From: Clostridia bacterium
GTDB taxonomy: Bacteria > Bacillota > Clostridia > Christensenellales > Aristaeellaceae
Assembly (NCBI GenBank): GCA_900754755.1
Contig: CAAEEC010000403.1
Span: forward strand, 1-6,263
Length of the DNA stretch: 6,263 bases
Direction of reading: 5' to 3'
Shown here: one piece after another, positions 1 through 5,989 of the stretch
Numbering within the stretch: position 1 is the first letter of the stretch
Layout: every line of letters begins with the position of its first letter
Made by a program: the position numbers and the translations under genes
The notes under the pieces: generated by a model
What the model saw: only the letters and a program-made list of their open reading frames with translations
What the model was told of the DNA's origin: nothing
Databases searched by the model: none

Positions 1-186
1 CAATCGTGCGCCTGCCGCCTGGAATGCGTGACGCCCAGCGGGCAAATCAGCATGAAATCGCTGATGGCTGTGCTGTCGCTCGGCCTGGGTTGCGGCAATG
101 CCATTACCATCGTGGCGGATGGGGAAGACGAAGCGGCCGCCATGGACGCCATGGAAGCGCTGCTTACAGATGAAGGAGAAGAGTGA
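1..186 (+). CDS. HPr-like phosphocarrier protein, C-terminal part (5' truncated by window edge)
   Basis: The frame is open from base 1 to the TGA at 184-186 and gives 61 residues. They align by eye with the C-terminal two thirds of HPr (PTS phosphocarrier, about 85-90 residues). The stretch I-S-M-K-S-L (codons 16-21) matches the family's A-K-S-L segment, so Ser at codon 20 (58-60) sits where HPr carries the regulatory Ser46 that HPr kinase phosphorylates in Bacillota. It is followed by a helix, a glycine-rich turn, the I-T-I-V-A-D-G-E-D-E strand and an acidic C-terminal helix, as in HPr. The catalytic His15 region lies outside the window, so a true PTS role cannot be told from a Crh-like, purely regulatory one. 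Four cysteines (codons 3, 5, 9, 31) are unusual for HPr. The next gene starts 3 bases after the stop, which indicates co-transcription. The HPr fold is fairly sure, the exact role is not. Confidence 0.8.
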   Translation, partial: QSCACRLECVTPSGQISMKSLMAVLSLGLGCGNAITIVADGEDEAAAMDAMEALLTDEGEE

Positions 187-189
187 TTT

Positions 190-1773
190 ATGGAACTTCG
201 ATTGGTATCGCCGCTGGACAAGGTTCATTATGGCGAAGCGCCGCAGAGCTTTGAGCGCGTGCTGAGCGTGCTCAAGGGGGAGATCGCTTCCTTTCAGGCG
301 GCCTGGAAGTTAAATGCCGGCGAGCGCCCCGCCTATTTCACGCTGCGCGCGCCGCTCGCGCGCGTGCGTCGGGTGATGCATGTGCCCGTTACGCTTGCGG
401 CCTATCCCGACGCGGATGGCGATACGCGCACCGCGCCCGGTTTGTATCCGGATCTGCTGCGCGATTGGGACAAGCCTTTGCGCGCGTTTTGCGACCACTG
501 GGAAAGCGCCTGGCTGGACGTGTGTTTTGAGGAAGCGGGCGATTTCGAAGTGCTGGTGGAAGCGCTGGATGGCGAAGGCAATGTGTTGGCCTCCCGCGCG
601 CAGAAAGTACACGTGGTGAACGCCACTCTGCCCGCGCAAACCCTGATCCACACCAAGTGGATGCACCTGGACGGCATCTGCCGGATCTACCATCTCACGC
701 CGTTCACCGAGGAATTCTACGCGGTGTTTGAAAAATGGGTGCGCCTGGCGGTCAGCCGCGGCATCAACATGATCCTAACGCCCATCCACACTCCGCCGCT
801 GGACACCTATGTGGGTGGCGAGCGTATGACCGCGCAACTGGTGGACGTGTGGGAAGAAAACGGACAATACCGCTTTGGCACCGAGAAGCTGGAGGATTGG
901 TTCCGGCGGCTGCGCGCGTGGGGCGTGGAGTATTTTGAAATGGCGCATCTGTTCTCGCAGTGGGGCGCCAAGTGCGCGCCGAAGATCGTTTCGGCGGATG
1001 GCCGCCGCCTCTTCGGCTGGGACGATGCTTCCACCGGCGAGCGCTACGCTGCGTTTGTGCCGCAGTACGTGCGCGCCGTGGTGCGGGCCATCGACCGGGC
1101 GGGCGTGCGCGACCGCTGCTATTTCCACATTTCGGATGAACCCAGCGTGGACGCGCAGGAAAATTACATGCGCTGCAAGGCGCTGGTGGAAAAGGAAATC
1201 GAAGGCTTCCCCATCATGGACGCGCTCTCGGATTTCTCCTTCTACCAGACGGGCGCGGTCGGCCTGCCGATCCCCGCGGTAAACCACATTGACCCGTTCA
1301 TCGAGGCGCACGTGCCCAATTTGTGGACGTACTATTGTTGCGGGCAATACAAGGCCGTCACCAACATGTTCATCGCCATGCCTTCCTGGCGCAACCGCAT
1401 TTTGGGCTGGCAACTGTTCAAATACGACATCGCGGGATTTTTGCAATGGGGCTTTAACTTCTACAATTCCCAGGTTTCGTATTATCCCATCGATCCGTAC
1501 AGCACCACGGATAGCGATGGGGCGTTCCCTGCGGGCGATCCTTTCCAGGTGTACCCCGGGGCGGATGGCGCGCCGGAAGAATCCATCCGCATCATGGTGA
1601 CGCTGCACTCGCTGTGCGATTTGCGCGCGCTGCGGCTGCTAGAACAGTTAAAGGGGCGCGAAGCGGCGCTGGAAATTGTGAAGGACATCACGTTCACCGA
1701 ATATCCCAAAAATCTCGATGGCATTTTGGACATGCGCGACCGCGTGAACGCCGCCATCGAGGCGAGTTTATAA
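190..1773 (+). CDS. DUF4091 domain protein, GH123-like putative glycoside hydrolase
   Basis: This 527-residue protein has no signal peptide or membrane segment, so it should be cytoplasmic. It resembles the DUF4091 family, which is related to glycoside hydrolase family 123 (beta-N-acetylgalactosaminidases). Residues 1 to about 145 look like an all-beta N-terminal domain, and about 150-480 like a TIM barrel. Visible family marks are S-D-E-P at 315-318, with the adjacent Asp316-Glu317 pair expected for GH123-type substrate-assisted catalysis; W-T-Y-Y-C-C from Trp379; N-M-F-I-A-M-P-S-W-R-N-R followed by G-F-L-Q-W-G-F-N; G-D-P-F-Q-V-Y-P-G at 449-457; and S-I-R at 465-467. The ATG at 190 is chosen because AAGGAG (173-178) lies 11 bases before it and the upstream HPr-like gene ends at 186. 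The 19-base gap to ybaB suggests co-transcription. The substrate is unknown; an intracellular amino-sugar glycoside is an inference. Family assignment is confident, enzymatic activity less so. Confidence 0.82.
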   Translation: MELRLVSPLDKVHYGEAPQSFERVLSVLKGEIASFQAAWKLNAGERPAYFTLRAPLARVRRVMHVPVTLAAYPDADGDTRTAPGLYPDLLRDWDKPLRAFCDHWESAWLDVCFEEAGDFEVLVEALDGEGNVLASRAQKVHVVNATLPAQTLIHTKWMHLDGICRIYHLTPFTEEFYAVFEKWVRLAVSRGINMILTPIHTPPLDTYVGGERMTAQLVDVWEENGQYRFGTEKLEDWFRRLRAWGVEYFEMAHLFSQWGAKCAPKIVSADGRRLFGWDDASTGERYAAFVPQYVRAVVRAIDRAGVRDRCYFHISDEPSVDAQENYMRCKALVEKEIEGFPIMDALSDFSFYQTGAVGLPIPAVNHIDPFIEAHVPNLWTYYCCGQYKAVTNMFIAMPSWRNRILGWQLFKYDIAGFLQWGFNFYNSQVSYYPIDPYSTTDSDGAFPAGDPFQVYPGADGAPEESIRIMVTLHSLCDLRALRLLEQLKGREAALEIVKDITFTEYPKNLDGILDMRDRVNAAIEASL

Positions 1774-1792
1774 TTTTAGGAGGAAACATACA

Positions 1793-2137
1793 ATGGCCAA
1801 AGGTGGATTTCCCGGAATGATGGGCGGCGGCAACATGCAGCAGCTGGCCCGGCAGGCGGCAAAATTGCAGCAGCAATTGCAGGACGCGCAGGAGCAGCTC
1901 GCCGCGCGCGAATACGAGGCGGCTTCCGGCGGCGGCATGGTCACCGCGCGAGTGAACGGCAAGCATGAATTGCTTTCCCTCGCGATCAAGCCCGAAGCCG
2001 TGGATCCGGACGATGTGGAAATGCTTTCCGATATGGTGGTGGCCGCCGTGAACGCGGCCATGAAATCCGCTGAGGAAGATAGCGAAAAGACCATGGGCAA
2101 GCTCACGGGCGGCATCAACATGCCGGGCCTGTTCTGA
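1793..2137 (+). CDS. ybaB: YbaB/EbfC family nucleoid-associated protein
   Basis: The 114-residue product matches YbaB/EbfC, a small dimeric DNA-binding protein that coats the nucleoid and is encoded next to recR in most bacteria. Its layout is typical: a Gly/Met-rich N-terminus (residues 1-14), a Gln/Ala-rich helix with [12 protein letters not shown] (about 15-38), the central beta part [11 protein letters not shown] (about 46-56), then [19 protein letters not shown] and a C-terminal helix. The family is usually about 100-115 residues, so this is full length. AGGAGG at 1778-1783, 9 bases before the ATG, supports the start. recR begins 4 bases after the stop, so the two are almost certainly on one mRNA. 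Assignment is based on both sequence and context. Confidence 0.96.
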   Translation: MAKGGFPGMMGGGNMQQLARQAAKLQQQLQDAQEQLAAREYEAASGGGMVTARVNGKHELLSLAIKPEAVDPDDVEMLSDMVVAAVNAAMKSAEEDSEKTMGKLTGGINMPGLF

Positions 2138-2141
2138 TTCC

Positions 2142-2738
2142 ATGGCCGTTGAACCGATTGAACGGCTGACCCGGGAGCTCGCGCGGCTCCCGGGCATCGG
2201 CCAGAAGACTGCGCAGCGGCTGGCGTTCCATATCCTCGCCATGGACGAGGCGCGCGTGCGCGACCTTTCCGTGGCGATTTTCAACGCGAAAAAGCAGGTA
2301 CACGCTTGCCCTGTGTGCGGGAACTATACGGACGCGCAACTGTGCGAACTGTGCGCGGATCCCAAGCGCCGCAGGGACGTAATTTGTGTGGTGCGCGACC
2401 CACGCGATGTAAACGCCATCGAGCGCATGCGCGAATTCCAAGGCCTGTATCACGTGCTGGGCGGCGTGATTTCGCCCATGGACGGCGTAGGGCCGGACGA
2501 TATCCGCATCAAAGAACTGTTAGAGCGCGTAAAAGACGGCCAGGTGAAAGAAGTGATCCTTGCCACCAATCCCGATGTGGAGGGCGAGGCCACCGCGTCG
2601 TACATATCGCGGCTGTTGCATCCCCTGGGCGTGACGGTCACGCGGATCGCGCACGGCGTGCCCGTGGGCGGCGAATTGGAATACGCCGATGAGATTACTT
2701 TGCTGCGCGCGTTCCAGGGCAGGCGCGAAATGCCGTAA
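2142..2738 (+). CDS. recR: Recombination mediator protein RecR
   Basis: RecR works with RecO (and RecF) to load RecA onto SSB-coated single-stranded DNA during gap repair. The 198-residue product is full length and shows all domains in order: an N-terminal helix-hairpin-helix [13 protein letters not shown] (16-28) with basic residues Lys22 and Arg26; a four-cysteine zinc site Cys56, Cys59, Cys68, Cys71; a Toprim domain from about residue 79, with V-V-R-D-P-R-D-V and the [18 protein letters not shown] segment; and a C-terminal part with [14 protein letters not shown] and [17 protein letters not shown]. It closely resembles Bacillus RecR. The start at 2142 lies 4 bases after the ybaB stop with no strong Shine-Dalgarno of its own, which suggests translational coupling to ybaB. 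The neighbouring dnaX, often upstream of ybaB, is not here. Confidence 0.98.
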   Translation: MAVEPIERLTRELARLPGIGQKTAQRLAFHILAMDEARVRDLSVAIFNAKKQVHACPVCGNYTDAQLCELCADPKRRRDVICVVRDPRDVNAIERMREFQGLYHVLGGVISPMDGVGPDDIRIKELLERVKDGQVKEVILATNPDVEGEATASYISRLLHPLGVTVTRIAHGVPVGGELEYADEITLLRAFQGRREMP

Positions 2739-2757
2739 TGGGAAAGGGAAGAACTGT

Positions 2758-3657
2758 ATGCTGGATGTAGCCATTGTGGGCGGCGGCCCGGCCGGGCTGA
2801 CCGCGGGATTGTATTGCGCGCGCGCGGGCCTTTCCTGCGCGCTGTTCGAGCGCCTGATGGCCGGCGGCCAGGCCTCGACCACAAACCTGCTGGAGAACTA
2901 TCCGGGCTTTCCCGGTGGCATCGGCGGCCCGGAATTGATGATGAAATTCGCCGAACAGGCTGAAGAGGCGGGCTTGACCATCGAATATGAGGATGTGCTG
3001 TCCCTCGATCTCGCGGGCGCGGAAAAGGCGCTTCAGCTAGACGGCCGCCAAGTGCGGGCCAAGAGCGTCATCTTGGCCATGGGTGCGCAGCGCGCCAAGC
3101 TGGGCGTGCCGGGCGAGGAGGAATTTGTTGGGCGCGGCGTGAGCTATTGCGCCACGTGCGACGGCGCGTTTTACGCGGGCAAGCGCGTGGCGGTGATCGG
3201 CGGCGGCGATACGGCCATAGAGGACGCGCTGTACCTTTCCGCCCGCTCGCATGTAACGCTCATCCATCGCCGCGCGCAGCTGCGCGCCACGGGCCGCGCG
3301 GTGGAGCGCGCGAAAGCGAATCCCAACATTGAATTCTGTCTGGGTTCACCGCCCGAGCGCATTGAAAAGAGCGGCGCAGGATTGGCCGTAGCGCTCGCGA
3401 ACGGCGCGCGCATCGAGGCGGACGGTGTGTTCATCGCCGTGGGCACCCGGCCGGAAACGGCGCTGGTCGCCGGGCAGGTGGCGCTGGACGAGGCGGGCTA
3501 TATCCTGGCCGGCGAGGATACGCGCACCAGCGTGCCGGGCGTGTTTGCCGCGGGCGACGCGCGCAAAAAGCCGCTTAAGCAGGTGGCCACCGCCGTGGGA
3601 GACGGGGCGACCGCCGCTGCCATGGCGCTCAAATACGTGCAGGAGGAATGCTCATGA
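2758..3657 (+). CDS. trxB: Thioredoxin-disulfide reductase (FAD/NADPH)
   Basis: The 299-residue flavoprotein transfers electrons from NADPH through FAD and a redox disulfide to thioredoxin in the cytoplasm. Seen in the sequence: the FAD-binding G-G-G-P-A-G (8-13) after a short beta strand; the redox pair Cys131-Ala-Thr-Cys134 followed by Asp135; the NADPH-binding G-G-G-D-T-A-I-E-D-A (148-157); His170-Arg171-Arg172, the motif that holds the 2'-phosphate of NADPH in TrxB; and the C-terminal V-F-A-A-G-D with K-Q-V-A-T-A-V-G-D-G. Length is slightly below the usual 305-320 but nothing is missing. The frame is open further upstream to an ATG at 2689 inside recR, but ATG 2758 is preferred: it follows the recR stop by 19 bases, has GGAAAGGGAAG (2741-2751) before it, and begins the FAD fold directly. 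No thioredoxin gene is in view. The last 4 bases overlap the next gene's ATG. Confidence 0.96.
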   Translation: MLDVAIVGGGPAGLTAGLYCARAGLSCALFERLMAGGQASTTNLLENYPGFPGGIGGPELMMKFAEQAEEAGLTIEYEDVLSLDLAGAEKALQLDGRQVRAKSVILAMGAQRAKLGVPGEEEFVGRGVSYCATCDGAFYAGKRVAVIGGGDTAIEDALYLSARSHVTLIHRRAQLRATGRAVERAKANPNIEFCLGSPPERIEKSGAGLAVALANGARIEADGVFIAVGTRPETALVAGQVALDEAGYILAGEDTRTSVPGVFAAGDARKKPLKQVATAVGDGATAAAMALKYVQEECS

Positions 3658-4565
3658 GAAAGTTAGCCGCTCTGCTGCTCGCGCTGGCGCTGCTCGCGCC
3701 GGGCGCGCTGGCAGAATCGGATTTCCCCGTGTATCAGGTGCGCGCTCCGGGCAGCAGCGCCACGGTGTATCTCTTTCCTTCCATTCACGCGGCGGACGAG
3801 CGGGCCTATCCGCTTTCGCAGATTTCGCAGGACGCCTACAACGCCAGCGACTATCTCGCCGTGGAATGCGATATATTCACCGCCACATACGATATTGGCG
3901 TTTCTTTGCGCATGATGCAAAGCATGAAGCTTCCCGCCGGGCAAACGGTGACGGACCTCATCCCGCAGGAGTTGTTCGAGCGGGTGAAGGCCTATCTCAC
4001 CGAGCACAATCTCTACATGGATCTCTACGAAAACTATCATCCCTTCCTGTTGCTCTCCGCCATGGAAAACGCCATCCTGGCCGAATGCGGGCTGGACGCG
4101 CTGCAGGGGCTGGACATGCACTTTTTGCAGCTGGCGCACGAGGAGGGCAAGGCGATCCTGGAAATAGAATCCATCGAGGAGCAGACTTCCTTGATGGTGG
4201 CTCAAATGCCCGCCGGCATATGGCCCGTGCTGCTGGAATCGTATCTGCCGCCAAACGACGCGGCCAGCGCGGCAAGCACCGGTCTGTTATACGAGGCGCT
4301 GTTGCAAGGCAACGCCAACGCGCTGGAAACCATGCTGGCCGCGGAAAGCACGGAAGTGTTTTCGCCCGAAGAACAGGCGCTGTACAATGCCTATAACGAC
4401 CTTTTGCTCACCCAGCGCGACGCCAAGATGACCGCCGCTGTGCTAAACTACCTTGCCGAAGGCAAAAACGTGTTTGTGGTGGTGGGCGCGGCGCACGTGC
4501 TCGGGCCCACGGGGTTGGTCGATTCCTTGCAAAGCGCGGGTTGCGCGGTGCGCCGTGTGGAATAG
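3654..4565 (+). CDS. Exported TraB/GumN family protein
   Basis: The 303-residue product belongs to the TraB/PrgY/GumN family, whose eukaryotic relatives (Tiki) are metal-dependent proteases; bacterial function is mostly unknown. Residues 1-20 are a signal peptide (R2, K3, a Leu/Ala core, A-L-A before Glu21) with no lipobox cysteine, so a soluble secreted form is predicted. Family marks are V-Y-L-F-P-S-I-H (38-45), a conserved-type Glu71 in L-A-V-E-C-D, G-L-D-M-H-F (152-157), E-I-E-S-I-E-E-Q (170-177) and V-V-G-A-A-H-V-L-G-P (276-285) with the G-x-x-H motif Gly278/His281. The first motif normally reads G-[TS]-I-H; here Pro42 replaces the Gly. The start 3654 is preferred over the in-frame ATG 3648 because AGGAGG (3641-3646) is 7 bases from 3654 but only 1 base from 3648. 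ATG 3654 overlaps the trxB stop (ATGA), so translation is probably coupled. Fold assignment is good, catalytic activity unproven. Confidence 0.85.
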   Translation: MRKLAALLLALALLAPGALAESDFPVYQVRAPGSSATVYLFPSIHAADERAYPLSQISQDAYNASDYLAVECDIFTATYDIGVSLRMMQSMKLPAGQTVTDLIPQELFERVKAYLTEHNLYMDLYENYHPFLLLSAMENAILAECGLDALQGLDMHFLQLAHEEGKAILEIESIEEQTSLMVAQMPAGIWPVLLESYLPPNDAASAASTGLLYEALLQGNANALETMLAAESTEVFSPEEQALYNAYNDLLLTQRDAKMTAAVLNYLAEGKNVFVVVGAAHVLGPTGLVDSLQSAGCAVRRVE

Positions 4566-4585
4566 TGGGCTGTAGACATCTGAAT

Positions 4586-4602
4586 CTTGCACAACGAGCA
4601 AG
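4586..4602 (+). promoter_or_regulatory. Small hairpin upstream of the transporter gene
   Basis: CTTGC (4586-4590) and GCAAG (4598-4602) form a perfect 5-bp stem with the 7-base loop ACAACGA. It lies directly before the larger hairpin, sharing base 4602 with it. The loop contains ACAAC, the exact complement of the larger hairpin's loop. The stem alone is weak and could be chance; the pairing of the two loops is what makes it worth recording. No clear promoter is seen in the 99-base gap 4566-4664. Confidence 0.45.
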
Positions 4603-4648
4603 GACGCGCCCGGCAAAGATGGGTTGTCCATCCGTGCTGGGCGCGCCC
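4602..4648 (+). promoter_or_regulatory. Long GC-rich hairpin before the transporter gene (attenuator or weak terminator)
   Basis: Arms 4602-4622 and 4628-4648 fold into a stem of 21 positions with a 5-base loop GTTGT. Seventeen positions are Watson-Crick pairs, one is a G-U wobble and three are mismatches, including an uninterrupted CGCGCCC/GGGCGCG block. Only three T follow (4649-4651), so it is a poor intrinsic terminator. The Shine-Dalgarno GGAGG (4652-4656) begins 3 bases after the stem, so the structure sits where it could affect both read-through from the upstream operon and ribosome access to the transporter gene. Folding is seen in the sequence; the regulatory role is inferred. Confidence 0.6.
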
Positions 4649-4664
4649 TTTGGAGGATAAGCCT

Positions 4665-5816
4665 ATGAAACCAATCTGCACGCGCACGCTGGTGAAAATC
4701 GCGCTGGCGGCCTTTGCGCTGTTTCTCGCCATATACTATTGGCCCGCCATGGCCCGCTTTTTGGGCCTGTTGCTGTCGGCTTGCCTGCCGTTGCTCTTGG
4801 GCCTGTGTTTCGCTTATCTCATCAATATCCTCATGAGCTTTTATGAGCGGCACTTTTTCCCCGCATCCCAGAGGCGAGCAATCCTCAAAATGCGGCCGGG
4901 CCTTTGTCTGACCCTGGCGATCCTCACGCTGCTGGGCATATTCGCGTTCATCGTGGGGATGGTCGTGCCTCAGCTCGCGGCCTGTTTCCGGCTGCTGATT
5001 GCCGAGATCCCCGCGGGCGTGGAACAATTGCTCGGCTGGCTGGCCAGCCACGACGTCTTAACGCCCGAGCGCATGGCGGAAATCAAAGCTTCGCTAGCCG
5101 GACTGAATTGGCAAGCGTGGCTTGAAAGCATTGCGCCCACCGTGATGACGGGCTTCTTGGGCGCGATTGGCTCGGTGGTTTCCGGCACGACGACCGTTTT
5201 TATCGCGCTGATCTTCGCCATTTTCACGTTGCTGGGCAAGCGGCGGCTCTTTGCGCAATGCGCGCGGCTGCTGGAACGCTATCTCAGCGAGCGGCGGCGC
5301 GGGCAGGTGCGCTATGTGAGCGGCATTCTCAACGAGTGCTTTCACCGCTTTATCGTTGGCCAGTGTACCGAAGCTGTGTTGTTGGGCACGCTGTGCGCGC
5401 TGGGCATGCTCTTGTTCGGCATGCCGCACGCGTTGATGATCGGCGCGCTCACGGCTTTCACGGCGCTGGTGCCCATTGTGGGCGCGTTCATCGGCGGCGC
5501 CATCGGCGCGTTTTTGCTGCTGATGGAATCGCCCGCCCAAGCGCTTTTGTTCCTCGTTTTCATCGTAGTGCTGCAACAGTTGGAAGGCAACCTTATTTAT
5601 CCGCACGTCGTGGGTTCTTCACTCCAGCTGCCCAGCATGTGGGTGCTGGCCGCCGTGACCGTGGGCGGCGGCGTCTTGGGCATTCTGGGCACGTTCCTGG
5701 GCGTGCCCCTCGCTGCCAGCGGCTATCGGCTGCTCAAAAACGATGTGAATAAGCGCTCGCCCTGGCATTCGCCGCCCAGCGCCGGGGCGCTTTCTGAGCC
5801 AGAAGAAAAACAGTGA
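4665..5816 (+). CDS. AI-2E family (YtvI/PerM-like) membrane transporter
   Basis: The 383-residue integral membrane protein matches the AI-2E family (formerly UPF0118). Members have been linked to autoinducer-2 export, sporulation (YtvI) or ion/proton antiport, so the substrate cannot be told here. Hydrophobic segments are seen at about residues 9-25, 31-55 and 80-102, then a soluble amphipathic region (about 103-160), and further membrane segments at about 163-190 and 228-365. Family marks are L-V-P-I-V-G-A-F-I-G-G (from Leu268), Q-Q-L-E-G-N (304-309) leading to Y-P (312-313) and V-V-G-S-S-L-Q-L-P, and the C-terminal G-G-V-L-G-I-L-G-T-F-L-G-V-P-L-A. The tail is polar and acidic (P-E-E-K-Q). 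The ATG at 4665 is chosen because GGAGG (4652-4656) lies 8 bases upstream; an in-frame TTG at 4587 would add 26 residues encoded by the hairpin region. A strong terminator follows 5 bases after the stop. Confidence 0.92.
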   Translation: MKPICTRTLVKIALAAFALFLAIYYWPAMARFLGLLLSACLPLLLGLCFAYLINILMSFYERHFFPASQRRAILKMRPGLCLTLAILTLLGIFAFIVGMVVPQLAACFRLLIAEIPAGVEQLLGWLASHDVLTPERMAEIKASLAGLNWQAWLESIAPTVMTGFLGAIGSVVSGTTTVFIALIFAIFTLLGKRRLFAQCARLLERYLSERRRGQVRYVSGILNECFHRFIVGQCTEAVLLGTLCALGMLLFGMPHALMIGALTAFTALVPIVGAFIGGAIGAFLLLMESPAQALLFLVFIVVLQQLEGNLIYPHVVGSSLQLPSMWVLAAVTVGGGVLGILGTFLGVPLAASGYRLLKNDVNKRSPWHSPPSAGALSEPEEKQ

Positions 5817-5821
5817 AAGAA

Positions 5822-5861
5822 ACGGGGCGGCCCGATAAAGCAACGGGCAGCCTCGTTTTTT
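5822..5861 (+). terminator. Rho-independent terminator after the transporter gene
   Basis: ACGGGGCGGCCCG (5822-5834) pairs with CGGGCAGCCTCGT (5844-5856) in a 13-position stem with one G-U wobble and one G-A mismatch. The loop is 9 bases, and six T (5856-5861) follow, the first being part of the stem. It begins 5 bases after the stop codon of the AI-2E family gene and separates this transcript from the ROK gene. Confidence 0.92.
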
Positions 5862-5911
5862 GCCCGCCTTTGCGAAAAGCGCTCCATCCCGCGGACATGA
5901 TTTGCTTTGGC

Positions 5912-5927
5912 GCAATCCGTGGATTGC
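5912..5927. promoter_or_regulatory. Perfect palindrome overlapping the -35 box, candidate operator
   Basis: GCAATCC, a 2-base spacer GT, and GGATTGC form a perfect inverted repeat with 7-base arms. Its right arm overlaps the proposed -35 element at 5924-5929. The half-site with one extra base, GCAATCCG, recurs at 5960-5967 around the expected transcription start. A second short palindrome lies in the promoter spacer. Position just upstream of a ROK family gene suggests an operator for that regulator, but which protein binds is inferred only. Confidence 0.55.
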
Positions 5928-5952
5928 ATTGCGGCGCAAGCTATGGTACAAT
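5924..5952 (+). promoter_or_regulatory. Sigma-A type promoter of the ROK gene
   Basis: TTGCAT (5924-5929, matching the TTG of the -35 consensus) and TACAAT (5947-5952, five of six matches to the -10 consensus) are separated by exactly 17 bases. The start of transcription would fall near 5958-5960, giving a leader of about 30 bases before the ATG at 5990. The promoter lies downstream of the terminator, as expected for a separate unit. Confidence 0.75.
5929..5939. promoter_or_regulatory. Second palindrome in the -35/-10 spacer
   Basis: TTGCG-G-CGCAA is a perfect inverted repeat with 5-base arms lying between the -35 and -10 elements. It is short enough to occur by chance in GC-rich DNA, but its location next to the longer palindrome at 5912-5927 fits a clustered repressor-binding region. 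Confidence 0.35.
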
Positions 5953-5959
5953 GGGAAAA

Positions 5960-5967
5960 GCAATCCG
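5960..5967. repeat. Repeated half-site GCAATCCG at the expected transcription start
   Basis: These 8 bases repeat GCAATCCG of 5912-5919 in the same orientation, 48 bases downstream and right at the predicted +1. A match of this length may be chance, but a half-site on each side of the promoter would suit repression by a dimer or tetramer. Confidence 0.3.
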
Positions 5968-5989
5968 CACGCAGAAAGGGAGCGAAAGT

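Noticed and set aside
775..1608. Open frame of 277 codons on the minus strand
   Set aside because: It lies wholly inside the DUF4091 gene, has no recognisable domain, is rich in His/Arg as expected from reverse reading of GC-rich codons, and has no ribosome site.
2170..2194. Perfect 9-bp inverted repeat (CCCGGGAGC / GCTCCCGGG) near the start of recR
   Set aside because: It codes for the conserved R-E-L-A-R-L-P-G part of RecR in a GC-rich genome, so it is explained by protein constraint; no T-tract follows.
2689..2757. 23-codon N-terminal extension of TrxB
   Set aside because: It lies inside recR coding sequence, has no homology to TrxB N-termini, and a better start with a ribosome site is at 2758.
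3425..4396. Open frame of 323 codons on the plus strand across trxB and the TraB/GumN gene
   Set aside because: It is an out-of-frame shadow full of Arg/Gly/Ala; both overlapped genes have clear family motifs in their own frames.
4587..4664. 26-codon extension of the AI-2E family protein from a TTG codon
   Set aside because: No ribosome site stands before the TTG, the residues are encoded by the hairpin arms, and ATG 4665 has GGAGG at good spacing.
5844..5866. Alternative hairpin CGGGCA / TGCCCG that would compete with the terminator stem
   Set aside because: Only 6 bp against a 13-position stem, and it forms after the T-tract is transcribed; too weak to claim an antiterminator.
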